Below are positions 25,570 to 34,883 of a stretch of 64,000 nucleotides of DNA, piece by piece. Position 1 is the first letter of the stretch, and each line of letters starts with the position of its first letter. Location of the stretch: positions 40,154 to 104,153 of the forward strand of contig NZ_JAGPXX010000021.1 of NCBI RefSeq assembly GCF_018070345.1, in the 5' to 3' direction. The notes under the pieces are model-generated. The model worked only from the letters and a program-made list of their open reading frames with translations. It made no database searches and was not told the origin of the DNA. Both the position numbers and the translations under genes were made by a program. Source of the DNA: Streptomyces sp. F63. Its GTDB lineage: Bacteria; Actinomycetota; Actinomycetes; Streptomycetales; Streptomycetaceae.

Positions 25570-27207
25570 TCAGACCCGCACCCGGGCCCGTTCCACCACG
25601 GAGGCCAGGTCCAGAGTGTGCGGCAGGGTGCCGAACGCGCCGCCCCAGTCCCCGCCCAGCCGGGAGGCGCAGAAGGCGTCGGCGGTCTCCGGCGGCGCGT
25701 ACCGGACGAGCAGCGAGCCCTGCAGCACCAGCGCCATCCGCTCCACCAGGCGCCGCGCCCGGCCCTCGACGCCCTCCAGATCTGCCAGTTCGGAGAGCAG
25801 GTCCTTGATGGCACCGTCCAGCCGGTGATCGGCGCCCCGGGCCCGGCCGACCTCCGCGAGGAAGGCGTTGAGCGCCTCCGGCTCGCGCCGCAGGGCCCGC
25901 AGCACGTCGAGCGCCTGGATGTTGCCGGAGCCCTCCCACACCGAGTTGACCGGGGCCTCGCGCAGCAGCCGCGGCATGCCGGACTCCTCCACGTAGCCGT
26001 TGCCGCCCAGGCACTCCAGCGCCTCCGCGGCGAGCACCGTGGCCCGCTTCGTCACCCAGTACTTGGCGGCCGGGACGGCGAGGCGCAGCAGGAGCCGGTC
26101 CCGTTCGTCACCCGAGTCCATGGCGGCCGCCAGCCGCAGGCCCAGGGTCGTCGCCGCCTCGGACTCCAGCGCCATGTCGGCCAGCACGTTGCGCATCAGC
26201 GGCTTGTCGATCAGCAGCCCGCCGAAGGCGCCGCGGTGCGCGGCGTGGTGCACGGCCTGGGCGACGGCCTGGCGCATCAGCGCCGCGGAACCGATGACGC
26301 AGTCCACCCGGGTCGCCGCGACCATCCCGATGATCGTCGACACCCCGCGCCCCTCCTCGCCGACCCGGCGCACCCAGGTGGTGCCGTCGAACTCGACCTC
26401 CGCGGAGGCGTTGGAGTGATTGCCGAGCTTGTCCTTGAGCCGCTGCAGCCGGAAGGTGTTGCGGCTGCCGTCGGGCAGCACCCGGGGCAGCAGGAAGCAG
26501 GTGATGCCGCCGGGCGCCTGCGCCAACACCAGGAAGCCGTCCGACATCGGGGCCGAGCAGAACCACTTGTGCCCGGTGAGGGTGTACGCCCCCTCCTCGG
26601 CGAGCGGCTCCGCGACCGTCGTGTTGGCGCGGACGTCCGAACCGCCCTGCTTCTCCGTCATCCCCATGCCGAACAGCGCCCCCGGCTTGCCGCCCGGCGG
26701 CAGCAGCTCCGGCTCGTACGCGTCCGAGGTCAGCCGGGGCTCCCACTCCGCCGCCAGCTCCGGGTCGGCACGCAGCGCCGGCACGGCGGCGTGCGTCATC
26801 GACACCGGGCAGCCGTGCCCGGCGTCCACCTGCGACCACAGCATGAACCCCGCCGCCCGCCGCAGATGGCCGTCGGGGCGGGACCAGGCGCCGGTGAGCC
26901 CGGCGGAGACGGCGTGGCCCAGCAGCCGGTGGTAGGCCGGGTGGAACTCCACCTCGTCCAGCCGGTTGCCGTACCGGTCGTGGGTGCGCAGCACCGGGCG
27001 GTGCTCGTTGGCCTGCGTCCCCCACCGCTGCGCCTGGGAGGAGCCGGCGGCCCGGCCCAGCTCGCCGAGCCCGGTGCGGATCTCCTCCAGCCGCTCGGGC
27101 GCCGCGTAGCGGGCGACGCCTTCCGTGAGCACCGCGTCCGCGGCGAAAACGTCATATCCGACCAGCGGCGGAGCCTGGTTGGTCACGGTGTGTGTGGTGG
27201 CTGCCAT
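25570..27207 (-). CDS. aidB: AidB-like acyl-CoA dehydrogenase family protein
   Basis: A 545-residue flavoprotein of the acyl-CoA dehydrogenase fold, length as E. coli AidB. Diagnostic segments are FGMGMTEKQGGSDVRANTT and LQRLKDKLGNHSNASAEVEF, with the FAD-contact region CLGGNGYVEE. The catalytic Glu context of the family appears as REAPVNSVWEGSGNIQALD. AidB is part of the adaptive response to alkylating damage in E. coli and binds DNA through a C-terminal basic region; whether this protein does is unknown. It diverges from a BrkB-family gene, with starts only 18 bases apart. An isovaleryl-CoA dehydrogenase-like activity is the alternative. Confidence 0.85.
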   Translation of the reverse strand: MAATTHTVTNQAPPLVGYDVFAADAVLTEGVARYAAPERLEEIRTGLGELGRAAGSSQAQRWGTQANEHRPVLRTHDRYGNRLDEVEFHPAYHRLLGHAVSAGLTGAWSRPDGHLRRAAGFMLWSQVDAGHGCPVSMTHAAVPALRADPELAAEWEPRLTSDAYEPELLPPGGKPGALFGMGMTEKQGGSDVRANTTVAEPLAEEGAYTLTGHKWFCSAPMSDGFLVLAQAPGGITCFLLPRVLPDGSRNTFRLQRLKDKLGNHSNASAEVEFDGTTWVRRVGEEGRGVSTIIGMVAATRVDCVIGSAALMRQAVAQAVHHAAHRGAFGGLLIDKPLMRNVLADMALESEAATTLGLRLAAAMDSGDERDRLLLRLAVPAAKYWVTKRATVLAAEALECLGGNGYVEESGMPRLLREAPVNSVWEGSGNIQALDVLRALRREPEALNAFLAEVGRARGADHRLDGAIKDLLSELADLEGVEGRARRLVERMALVLQGSLLVRYAPPETADAFCASRLGGDWGGAFGTLPHTLDLASVVERARVRV

Positions 27208-27213
27208 GCCGGA

Positions 27214-27220
27214 TACGTTA
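27214..27220. promoter_or_regulatory. symmetric bidirectional leaderless promoter
   Basis: TACGTTA carries overlapping -10 boxes of the form TANNNT on both strands: TACGTT (27214-27219) sits 6 bases before the GTG at 27226, and on the other strand TAACGT (27220-27215) sits 7 bases before the ATG at 27207. That spacing leaves no room for ribosome sites and implies leaderless mRNAs in both directions. Confidence 0.6.
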
Positions 27221-27225
27221 AGCGG

Positions 27226-28638
27226 GTGCAAGCAGCCGAGTCATCCCCCGAGCGGCGCCAGAGCCGTCTGCGCAGGGCCCGCGCCCTGTATCCCCACGTC
27301 TCCAAGCGCAAAGTGGCCTGGCTGCTGCTGAAGGACACCGTCAACTCCGGCATCGAATACCGCATTCTCGGGCTCGCGGCCGAGGCGGCGTTCTTCACCC
27401 TGCTCTCCCTGCCGCCGCTGCTGCTCGGCCTGATCGGGCTGCTCGGCTACCTCGACGCCTGGATCGGCACCGAGACCATCGAGGCCATCCGGCACAACAT
27501 CTTCACGGCGTCCCGCACGGTGCTCTCCGACCGGGGCGTCGAGCAGATCATCCGGCCGCTGCTCGACGACGTGACCCGCGGCGGCCGCCCCGACGTCATC
27601 TCGCTGGGTTTCGCGCTCGCCCTGTGGTCCGGCTCCCGGGCGGTCAACGTCTTCATCGACACCATCACCGTCATGTACGGGCTGGACGGGCACCGGGGAA
27701 TCGTGAAGACCCGGCTGCTGGCCTTCCTGCTGTACCTGGTCGCCCTGGTGATCGGGGCGGTGGTGCTGCCGCTGATGATCGCCGGGCCGGACACCGTCAT
27801 CGAGATCGTGCCGTGGAGCACGGCGGTCGTGCAGGTGCTCTACTGGCCGGTCGTGCTGGTGCTGTCGGTCGTCTTCCTCACCACGCTGTACCACGTGTCG
27901 GTGCCGGTGCGCTCCCCCTGGGTGGAGGACATCCCCGGAGCCCTGGTCGCCCTCGCCATGTGGGTGCTCGGCAGTTTCCTGCTGCGGCTCTACCTCAGCA
28001 GCACCGTGGAGGGCCCCACCATCTACGGCTCGCTGGCCGCGCCGGTTGCCGTCCTGCTGTGGATCGGTGTCTCCGCCTTCGCGGTGCTCGTGGGCGCGGC
28101 GGTCAACGCCGCGATCGACCGGGTCTGGCCGTCCGTCGCCACCGCCGCGGCGCGTGAGCGGAACCTGCGGCTGCGGGAGCAGGAGGCCGCCGAGATCGTC
28201 GCCCGCGCGGAGGCCGAACGCGCGGCCCGCGGGCAGGCGGGCGGGCGCTCCGAGCCGGACGAGGCGGACGACGGCTGGGACGAGCGGGAGGACGGCCCGG
28301 ACCGCGAGCCCCCGCCCGAGTTCCCCGAACGCTGGGCCCGCTTCCTGCCCCCGGACGACATCCGCTCCCGGCTGCACGGCCCGCTGCACACCCTGCGGGG
28401 GCGCGGCGGCAAGGAGCGGGGCGCGGGGGAGGAACGCGGCGGTACGGAGGGCGGAGAGACCGCGGACGCGGGGAAGCCGGCGCGGACGGAGGCGACGGAG
28501 GCGACGGAGGGGACGGCGCGGCCGGAGGGCGGTGGAGGACCGGCCCCCGGGGGCGAGCCGGGGCGCGGTGAGCCCCCGGGCCCGAGAAAGCCGCCGGCGG
28601 CCGACACGGAGCCGGGACGGCGCAGCCATCGGGGCTGA
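27226..28638 (+). CDS. YihY/BrkB family membrane protein
   Basis: A 470-residue inner-membrane protein. After a basic N-terminal segment, about six hydrophobic helices span residues 45-310, including EYRILGLAAEAAFFTLLSLPPLLLG, LGFALALWSGSRAVNVFIDTI and the VEDIPGALVALAMWVLGSFLLRLY segment typical of the family. A charged, low-complexity cytoplasmic tail of about 150 residues rich in Glu, Gly and Pro follows. Family members were once called ribonuclease BN in error; the transport role is unresolved. GTG 27226 is supported by a -10 box 6 bases upstream, giving a leaderless mRNA. Confidence 0.88.
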   Translation: MQAAESSPERRQSRLRRARALYPHVSKRKVAWLLLKDTVNSGIEYRILGLAAEAAFFTLLSLPPLLLGLIGLLGYLDAWIGTETIEAIRHNIFTASRTVLSDRGVEQIIRPLLDDVTRGGRPDVISLGFALALWSGSRAVNVFIDTITVMYGLDGHRGIVKTRLLAFLLYLVALVIGAVVLPLMIAGPDTVIEIVPWSTAVVQVLYWPVVLVLSVVFLTTLYHVSVPVRSPWVEDIPGALVALAMWVLGSFLLRLYLSSTVEGPTIYGSLAAPVAVLLWIGVSAFAVLVGAAVNAAIDRVWPSVATAAARERNLRLREQEAAEIVARAEAERAARGQAGGRSEPDEADDGWDEREDGPDREPPPEFPERWARFLPPDDIRSRLHGPLHTLRGRGGKERGAGEERGGTEGGETADAGKPARTEATEATEGTARPEGGGGPAPGGEPGRGEPPGPRKPPAADTEPGRRSHRG

Positions 28639-28823
28639 GGCCGGGCGCGGCCACCGGGGCCGGGCACGGCGTGCGGGGTGTGCGGGGTGTCCGCCCCGGC
28701 CCGCGGGCGGGAAAACGGCTGGCGCCCTCTTCCGCCCGGGCTTAGAGTGACCGGTGAACCGGACGGCGGCGGACAGCCGCGGGTGCCGGACGCGCGTGCA
28801 CGCAAGGGGAGGTGAGGACTGTG

Positions 28824-28898
28824 ATGACGACGGTCGTTGTGACGGGCGCTGCCCGAGTCCCGAAGTCCAGCAATCCCACCCCCGCGGTCACCGGCTGA
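28824..28898 (+). CDS. possible 24-aa small ORF upstream of rsgA-like gene
   Basis: ATG 28824 (or GTG 28821) follows a very strong ribosome site, AGGGGAGGTGAGG, and opens a 24-codon frame encoding MTTVVVTGAARVPKSSN and a short tail. It ends 97 bases before the GTPase gene. No relative is recognised. It may be a leader peptide or a short-lived translated leader. The rest of the 357-base gap (28639-28995) shows no other gene. Confidence 0.3.
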   Translation: MTTVVVTGAARVPKSSNPTPAVTG

Positions 28899-28995
28899 CG
28901 GTTCACACCACATCCAGCAGGGCCTCACGGCGCTTCGGAGCGCCGGCGCCCCTGCGCACCCGCAGCCGGGACCGCTTCCGTGAAGGGTCATCCCG

Positions 28996-30273
28996 TTGCG
29001 TCAGCAAGCGCATCACCTCTCTTCTTCCTTCCCGTCGTCCCACTCGGCTCCGTCCGCGTCCCCTCTCACCCGCTACGGCTGGGACGCGGCCTTCGCCGAG
29101 AGCTTCGCCCCGTACGCGGCGGACGGGCTGCTGCCCGGCCGGATCGTCCGCGTGGACCGGGGGCTGTGCGATGTCGTCGTTCCCGGCACCGGCACCGGCA
29201 CCGGCACCGGCACCGGCACCGGCACCGGCACCGGCATCGATGCCGATGCCGGCACCGGGTCCGGGTCCGGGGCCGGCGGGACGGCCCCGGCCGGTCCGGG
29301 GGCCGCTTCCGACGGCGCCGCCGGGCTCCGCACCGTCAGGGCGGACCTCGGCCCCGTCTCCGACCCGGACCCCACCCGCTGGGCCTGCACCGGTGACTGG
29401 ATCGCCTACGACCCGGACGACCGCGCCGTACGGGCCCTGTTGCCGCGCCGTACGGCCGTCCTGCGCTCCACGTCCTCGAAGCGGTCCGACGGCCAGGTCC
29501 TCGCGGCCAACGTGGACCACGTCCTGATCGCGGTCTCCCTCGCGGCCGAGCTCGACCTCGGCCGGGCCGAGCGCTTCCTCGCCCTCGCCTGGGAGAGCGG
29601 CGCCCAGCCCCTCGTCGTGCTCACCAAGGCGGACCTCGTACCGGACCCGGCCACGCTCGCCCACCTGGTGACGGACGTGGAGTCGACGGCTCCGGGCGTT
29701 TCCGTGCTGACGGTGAGCGCGGCGGCCGGTGACGGCATGGACGTCCTGGCGGCCGCCGTCGCCGGCGGCACCACCGTCCTTCTCGGCCAGTCCGGCGCGG
29801 GCAAGTCCACGCTCGCCAACTTCCTGCTGGGCAGCGAGACGCAGGCCGTGCGGACCATCCGCGACAGCGACGGCAAGGGCCGCCACACCACCACCACCCG
29901 CGACCTGCTGCCGCTTCCGCTGCCGGGCGGGGGTGTCCTCATCGACACCCCCGGGCTGCGCGGAGTCGGTCTGTGGGACGCCGAGGACGGAGTCGCGCAG
30001 GTCTTCTCGGAGATCGAGGAACTCGCGCGCGACTGCCGGTTCCACGACTGCGCGCACACCGCCGAACCGGGCTGTGCGGTCCTCGCCGCGCTCGCGGACG
30101 GCGCACTGCCGGAGCGCCGGCTGGAGAGCTACCGCAAGCTGATCCGCGAGAACGAGTGGATCGCCTCGCGCACGGACGCCCGGCTGCGGGCCGAGCGCCG
30201 CCGCGTCTGGAAGCAGCGGCAGGCACTCGGCAGGCACCTGGTGCAGCAGCGCAAGCGCGGTACGCAGCCCTGA
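28996..30273 (+). CDS. rsgA: RsgA-like ribosome-associated GTPase
   Basis: A 425-residue circularly permuted GTPase. An OB-like N-terminal domain (GRIVRVDRGLCDVVV) precedes the G motifs in permuted order: TKAD (G4), SAAAGDG (G5), GQSGAGKST (G1, 264-272), RHTTTTRD (G2), DTPG (G3). A zinc site follows, DCRFHDCAHTAEPGC. RsgA helps late 30S assembly; Streptomyces often has a second, shorter paralogue and this may be that copy. TTG 28996 follows GAAGGG. A run of eight Gly-Thr dipeptides and a Gly/Ala-rich stretch (about residues 64-110) interrupts the OB domain. Confidence 0.87.
   Translation: MRQQAHHLSSSFPSSHSAPSASPLTRYGWDAAFAESFAPYAADGLLPGRIVRVDRGLCDVVVPGTGTGTGTGTGTGTGTGIDADAGTGSGSGAGGTAPAGPGAASDGAAGLRTVRADLGPVSDPDPTRWACTGDWIAYDPDDRAVRALLPRRTAVLRSTSSKRSDGQVLAANVDHVLIAVSLAAELDLGRAERFLALAWESGAQPLVVLTKADLVPDPATLAHLVTDVESTAPGVSVLTVSAAAGDGMDVLAAAVAGGTTVLLGQSGAGKSTLANFLLGSETQAVRTIRDSDGKGRHTTTTRDLLPLPLPGGGVLIDTPGLRGVGLWDAEDGVAQVFSEIEELARDCRFHDCAHTAEPGCAVLAALADGALPERRLESYRKLIRENEWIASRTDARLRAERRRVWKQRQALGRHLVQQRKRGTQP
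29185..29232 (+). repeat. 6-bp tandem repeat GGCACC, 8 copies, in rsgA-like gene
   Basis: Eight perfect in-frame copies encode (Gly-Thr)8 in a loop of the OB domain. Copy-number change would keep the reading frame, so length can vary without inactivation. Confidence 0.95.
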
Positions 30274-30430
30274 CCGCCCCGTACCGGGCCCGCTGATCCC
30301 CGGACGCGCACCGGACCGTGGGCCCGCGTGGGCGTCCGCAACCGGCCCCGCACGGACGCGGTGCCGCACGGGCGCGTGTCCGGGCGGTGCGGTGGCGGCG
30401 CGGCGAAACCCGCCGCACCGGTCGTGCGCT

Positions 30431-30514
30431 GCCGGGCCCGGCGGTGTCCGGGCCGGGCCCGGCGGTGTCCGGGCCGGGCCCGGCGGTGTCCGGGCTGAGC
30501 CCGGCGGTGTCCGG
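30431..30514. repeat. 21-bp tandem repeat, 4 copies, intergenic
   Basis: Four near-perfect copies of a unit beginning GCCGGGCCCGGCGG lie between the convergent rsgA-like and HTH regulator genes. Each unit holds a CCGGGCCCGG dyad, so several alternative hairpins can form, possibly acting as the terminator. Confidence 0.85.
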
Positions 30515-30550
30515 GCTGGTCACGGCGACGGTGCCGGCCGGGCGGCCGGG

Positions 30551-31474
30551 TCAGCTGTCGGCGACGGGCGGCGGACGGCCGGGGACGGGCTCTTCGCCCG
30601 GCGTCCGCCGCCCTGGCGCGGACCCCGCGCGGGTCCCGGCTCCGGACACGGGACCCGCCCCGGCCCGGCTCCCGTTGCGCGGTCCGGCCCCGGCCCCGGC
30701 CCCGGCCCCGGCCCCGGCCCCGGCCCCGGCCGTGGCGTCGGCGACGGTGCCCCGGCCGGAGCCGGCGTCCGCTGGTCCGGTTCCGGGGAGCCGGGCCGGC
30801 CAGCCGCGTTCGCAGGCGTGCCAGCCCAGCTGGAGCCGCGTGGAGACCCCGGCGATCTCCATCAGCCGTTTCACCCGCCGCTGAACGGTGCGCAGCCCGA
30901 GGTCCAGCTGCTTCGCGGCGCTCGCGTCGGTCAGCCCTGCGAGCAGCAGGGACAGGATGCGCAGATCCATGGCGTCCGGCCCGTCGGCGGGGTTCCGTGC
31001 GGAGGGCCGGGCGGGCTCCGCGCCCGCTCCGTCCGCGGCCCCGGCCGCCTGCGGCCCGGCCCGGCGGCCGGGGCCGTCCGGCCCCGGTCCGTCCGGCCCC
31101 GGTCCGTCCGGCCCCGGTCCGTCCGGTCCGCCCGGCCCCGTTCCGTCGGGTCCGTCGAGCCGACCGGGACAGGTGGCCCCGTGCCGCCGTGCTCCCCCGG
31201 CCGGCCGGTCCGTCCGCACCTCGGCAACGGGCGGCCGCGGCCGCGGAGTCCCGGGGACACCCGGACGCGCCGTCCCGGCCGCCAGCCACCGGCCGGGGCG
31301 GGCCGGCGAGCGTACCGCCAGCCCGTGCCACTCCAGTCGTCGCAGCATCCTCACGGCGTCTTCCTCCGGGAGCGTCAACCGGGCCGCCAGCTCGGCCGGT
31401 TCGGCGCCGCCCAGTGCGACGAGCGTGCGGTACGCGGACGCGTGACCCTCGTCCAGATCTGCTGCACCCGGCAT
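30551..31474 (-). CDS. two-HTH regulator (TrmB-like N-term, LuxR-like C-term)
   Basis: A 307-residue regulator. The N-terminal part (ASAYRTLVALGGAEPAELAARLTLPEEDAVRMLRRLEWHGL) is a TrmB/MarR-like winged helix. The C-terminal part (DLRILSLLLAGLTDASAAKQLDLGLRTVQRRVKRLMEIAGVSTRLQLGWHA) is a LuxR-type HTH. Proteins with this pairing are frequent in Streptomyces and act without a known phosphoacceptor domain. A PDGPG-repeat linker joins the domains, and a (Gly-Ala)7 run sits in the tail, encoded by seven GGCCCC units at 30686-30727. ATG 31474 follows GGGAGGGGAG. The target is unknown. Confidence 0.8.
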   Translation of the reverse strand: MPGAADLDEGHASAYRTLVALGGAEPAELAARLTLPEEDAVRMLRRLEWHGLAVRSPARPGRWLAAGTARPGVPGTPRPRPPVAEVRTDRPAGGARRHGATCPGRLDGPDGTGPGGPDGPGPDGPGPDGPGPDGPGRRAGPQAAGAADGAGAEPARPSARNPADGPDAMDLRILSLLLAGLTDASAAKQLDLGLRTVQRRVKRLMEIAGVSTRLQLGWHACERGWPARLPGTGPADAGSGRGTVADATAGAGAGAGAGAGAGAGPRNGSRAGAGPVSGAGTRAGSAPGRRTPGEEPVPGRPPPVADS

Positions 31475-31633
31475 GTCTCCCCTCCCGTACCGGCACATCA
31501 TCCCCGCACCCCGCCCCTCCCTGCCACCACTCCCCGCCACCGCCCACCGGACCGGACCGGCCGGACCGCCGTCCGGGCGGACGCGGAACGCGCGCGCCCC
31601 TCGTCCCGGGCGGGCAGGATGGACCATATGGGC

Positions 31634-34533
31634 ATGAGTCAGTACGGGGAGCGGAACAGCCACGAGGACGTGTGGTGGCGCGAGTTGTACGGCGAGGAGA
31701 AACCGGACGCGGGACCGGCCGCGGCGGACGACTCCCTGGACGACCGTTTCGACTCGGCCTCCCGCGCGGTCGGACCACCGCCGGCCCACCCGGGACCGGC
31801 CCGGGGGGAATCCGGTGGGGGAAGCCCGGCCGGGGGAGACGCCCGCCCCGGATGGTTCGCCTCCCGGGGCTTCGCCCACGGCGATCCCCGGACCACGGGC
31901 CGCGCCGGCGGCATCCCACCCGCTCCGGATGAGGGATCCGCCCCCGGTCCGAGCACCGGCAGCGCCGCCCCCGCCGAGGGAACGGGCGGCACCGCCCCCA
32001 CCGGCCGCCGCACCCGCGGCCCCGGTCACCGGGCCGGGTCCGGCATCACCGGCCGCACGGAGGCAGACGCCGCTGACGCCGCCGGAGACCCCGCCGCCCA
32101 CTCGGGCTCCGGCACCGAAGCGGCAGCCGCCCGTGACTCCGCGGGTGCCGGCACGGAGGCGCCCGCTCCCGCCGAGTTCGCCGCTCCGGAGCAGTGGACG
32201 GACCCGCCGCGGCCGCAGGGCCCGCCCCCGCACCGGGAGACCGGAGGGACCGGGAGCGGAGGCCCGCAGGACACGGCCACCGCGCCCCCGCCCGCCACGG
32301 AGTCCGCGCCGGACGAATGGTGGTTCAGCACCCCGGCCACCCCTTGGCCCGTCACCGGACGGGCGGCCTCCGGGGACCGTGCCGAGCCCTCCCGGAAACC
32401 CGCCACACCGCAGCCCACACCCCCGTCCGCGCCCGGCCCCGGCGCACCGTGGCAGCCACCGGACACGACGCCTCCGGGAACTCCCTCCTGGTCGGAGGCC
32501 GTTGGGCCGACCGGATCCGCGCCGGCCGAGCCGGAGCCTGCTCGCCCCGCGCGGACCCCGCCGGAGGCCGCCGCTCCCGAACCGGCCTCCGCGGAGGGGT
32601 CCGTCCGTGAACCGGCCTCCGCGGAGGTGGCGGGCCCCGAACCGGTCTCCGTGGAGGGGTCCGTCCGTGAACCGGCCTCCGCGGAGGGGGCCGTCCCTGA
32701 ACCGGCCTCCGCGGAGGTGGCGGGCCCCGAACCGGCACCCGCGGAAGGGGCCTTCCCCGAACCGGCCGCCTCGGACTCGGAAGGGGCCGTCTCCGAACCG
32801 GGCACTCCGGAGCCGCCGGGTCCCTGGCGGCCCCGGCCCCGGGTGCAGCAGCCGCCCGTCGCCGAGCCGGTGCCACCCGGCCCGCCGGCCGTGCGGCCCC
32901 GCTCCGAACGGGCGGGGGGACGCCCGCGGGCCCCGGAACCGGCTGAAGAGCTCCCCGACCCGGCGCCGGCCCCCGGGGACGTTCGCCCGATGCGCTCCAT
33001 GACGCCTCCGCGCGCCCCATGGGAGCCGCCGCTCGACCCGCCGGAGTCATGGGACGGTGAGGGTGAACGGGCCGCGCCGGAAGGCGCGGTGGGGGACCGT
33101 CGGCGCAACACCCCGGCGTCCGCCGCGGCGCAGCCACGAGCGGGACAGCCGTACGCTGCGTCGCAGGCCGGCCCGGGAAGCGGCCCGGAAGGCAGCACGG
33201 AGGGCCGCCCGGACGGCGAGTCCGGCGCAGCAGACGGTGCGGCTTCCGGTTCACGCGGCGTCGCGGTGCCGCTGTGGGGGAACGACCGGTCCGGGCCGGA
33301 CATCCGGAGCGCCACCCGGGGCACCGGGAACGACGAGAGCGCGCAGAGCACACCGGCCGGGGCACCGGCCGATCCCGCCCCGGTCCCGACCGGGGCGGCG
33401 GCGCGGACCGATGGAGGACATGTGGCAGCGGGCATGCTTCGGCGCGACGGCAGCGAGGCCGCCGGCTACGGCGGGCGGCACGAGAGCCCCGGAGCCGGGA
33501 GCCCCGGAGCCGGGAGCCCCGGAACGAGGAGCCCCGGAGCCGGGGGTGCCGGAACGAGGAGCACCGAAGCCGGGGGCGCCGGAGGGAACCCGCGCGCCGG
33601 AGCGGAGCCCGGGTACGTCGGCGAACGCCCGCCCACGTACCAGGGCGAGCCGACGGCTCTGCCCGAGGCCGACCCCGGAGACCTGGCCGGCCTCGTCCCG
33701 GACACGGTCCTGGACGGCGCCCGTTACGGCACGATGACGCTGCGGGCGGCCTCCCTGCGCGGCGACTCCGCGCGGTACCGGGGCGAGCCGCGGCGGGACG
33801 CGCTGCTGACGGTGCGGTTCGGCCGTGGCGACCAGGCGCTGCTGCTGATCGCCACGGCCACCGGCGGGCGGGCCGCCGGGGACGCCCACCGGGCGGCCGC
33901 CGACGTCTGCCGGTGGGTCGCCGAAGCCGTCGGACGGGCCCACGGCCGGCTTGCCGAGGACATCAGGGAGGGGCGGCGCGACGTGCTCAAGTCGGGGCTG
34001 CACCGGCTGACGGACCGTGCGTACGGCAGGCTGCGGGCGCGGGCCGCGGAGCTGGGCCCGGACCCCGCCGCGTACACCTCGGGCCTGCGCTGCCTGCTGC
34101 TCCCCGTCGATCCGGCGTGCCGCACCCGGGTGTTCTTCGGCCTCGGCGGGGGCGGGCTGTTCCGGCTGCGGGACGGTGAATGGCAGGACCTGGAGCCCCG
34201 GGTGCCCGCGCAGCCGCGGGCCGCCGACGGCCCTCCGGCCGGCTCACCGTGGATCTGGGCATGCGCGGCCCGGGCCGTGCCGGTGAACCCGGCGGCCCCG
34301 CCGTGGCACCCTTCCGTTTCCGCGCCTCGGTGGCCCGCCCGGGGGACACCCTGCTGCTGTGCACCCCCGGGCTCGCGGACCCGCTGCGGGGCGAGCCCGC
34401 GCTGGCCGGCCTGCTGGCGGCGCGCTGGGCCGTGTCCCCGGCGCCGGGTCTCGCCGCGTATCTGTCCGATGTGCAGCTCCGGGTGAAGGGCTACGCGGAC
34501 GACCGGACGGCCGCCGCCGTCTGGGAGGACTGA
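31634..34533 (+). CDS. long disordered protein with degenerate PP2C-like domain, frameshifted
   Basis: Residues 1-25 (SQYGERNSHEDVWWRELYG) match the start of Streptomyces PP2C-related proteins. About 670 residues of Pro/Ala/Glu/Gly-rich disordered sequence follow. The C-terminal domain begins near 33712 with RYGTMTLRAASLRGDS and DALLTVRFGRGDQALLLIATATGG. The DGxGG metal motif of active PP2C enzymes is replaced by TATGG, so phosphatase activity is doubtful. The frame in use breaks between about 34190 and 34250; the rest (FRFRASVARPGDTLLLCTPGL to DDRTAAAVWED) continues in the -1 frame to the stop at 34533. A one-base deletion or sequence error is the simplest cause. ATG 31619 and 31628 are alternative starts. 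Confidence 0.7.
32579..32758 (+). repeat. 30-bp coding tandem repeat, 6 copies
   Basis: Six in-frame units of 30 bases encode variants of EPASAEGSVR within the disordered part of the PP2C-like protein. Units alternate between two subtypes (GSVR/GAVP and VAGP endings), which points to duplication of a two-unit block. Confidence 0.9.
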
Positions 34534-34724
34534 CCCGCCCGTCCGGGCTTCCTCCGGTCGGCGGTGCCGCTCCTCCGGATGCTGCTGCCGCGCGCGGGGC
34601 ACCGCGGCGCCCCGGGTCACCGGGCCGCCGCCCGTCCCGCGGCGTGGGCGGGTGGTGAGGGCTGCGGCGGGCAGGCCCCGGTCCGGCCTCTCCCGTAGTT
34701 ACGGCAATCGCGTGAAAAGCGGGA

Positions 34725-34737
34725 TACATGACATGTA
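34725..34737. promoter_or_regulatory. palindrome TACATGACATGTA in convergent gap
   Basis: A perfect 6-1-6 dyad in an unusually AT-rich stretch between two convergent genes, where no promoter would be expected. A purine-rich AAGGAAAGA follows. It may be the operator or promoter of a small RNA that ends at the hairpin at 34813-34849. The rest of the gap (34534-34883) has no supported frame. Confidence 0.4.
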
Positions 34738-34812
34738 AGGAAAGACCCCGGGGAAATCACCTGTCAGTGACTGTTGCGCCGCGGATCTCCACCGCGCGAA
34801 CGTCCTCCCCTG

Positions 34813-34849
34813 AATGCCCGGCACCGTACTCCCGGCGGTGCCGGGCATT
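34813..34849. terminator. stem-loop between PP2C-like and DUF2637 genes
   Basis: Perfect 14-bp inverted repeat (34813-34826 with 34836-34849) and a 9-base loop, 34 bases beyond the DUF2637 stop. It can terminate transcription from both sides. Confidence 0.75.
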
Positions 34850-34883
34850 GCCCTGTCCCGGGTGTCCGGCACCGCCGGCCCCG

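Noticed and set aside
25144..27225. Very long upstream extension of the BrkB gene
   Set aside because: It runs antisense through the aidB gene; the -10 box 6 bases before 27226 fixes the start.
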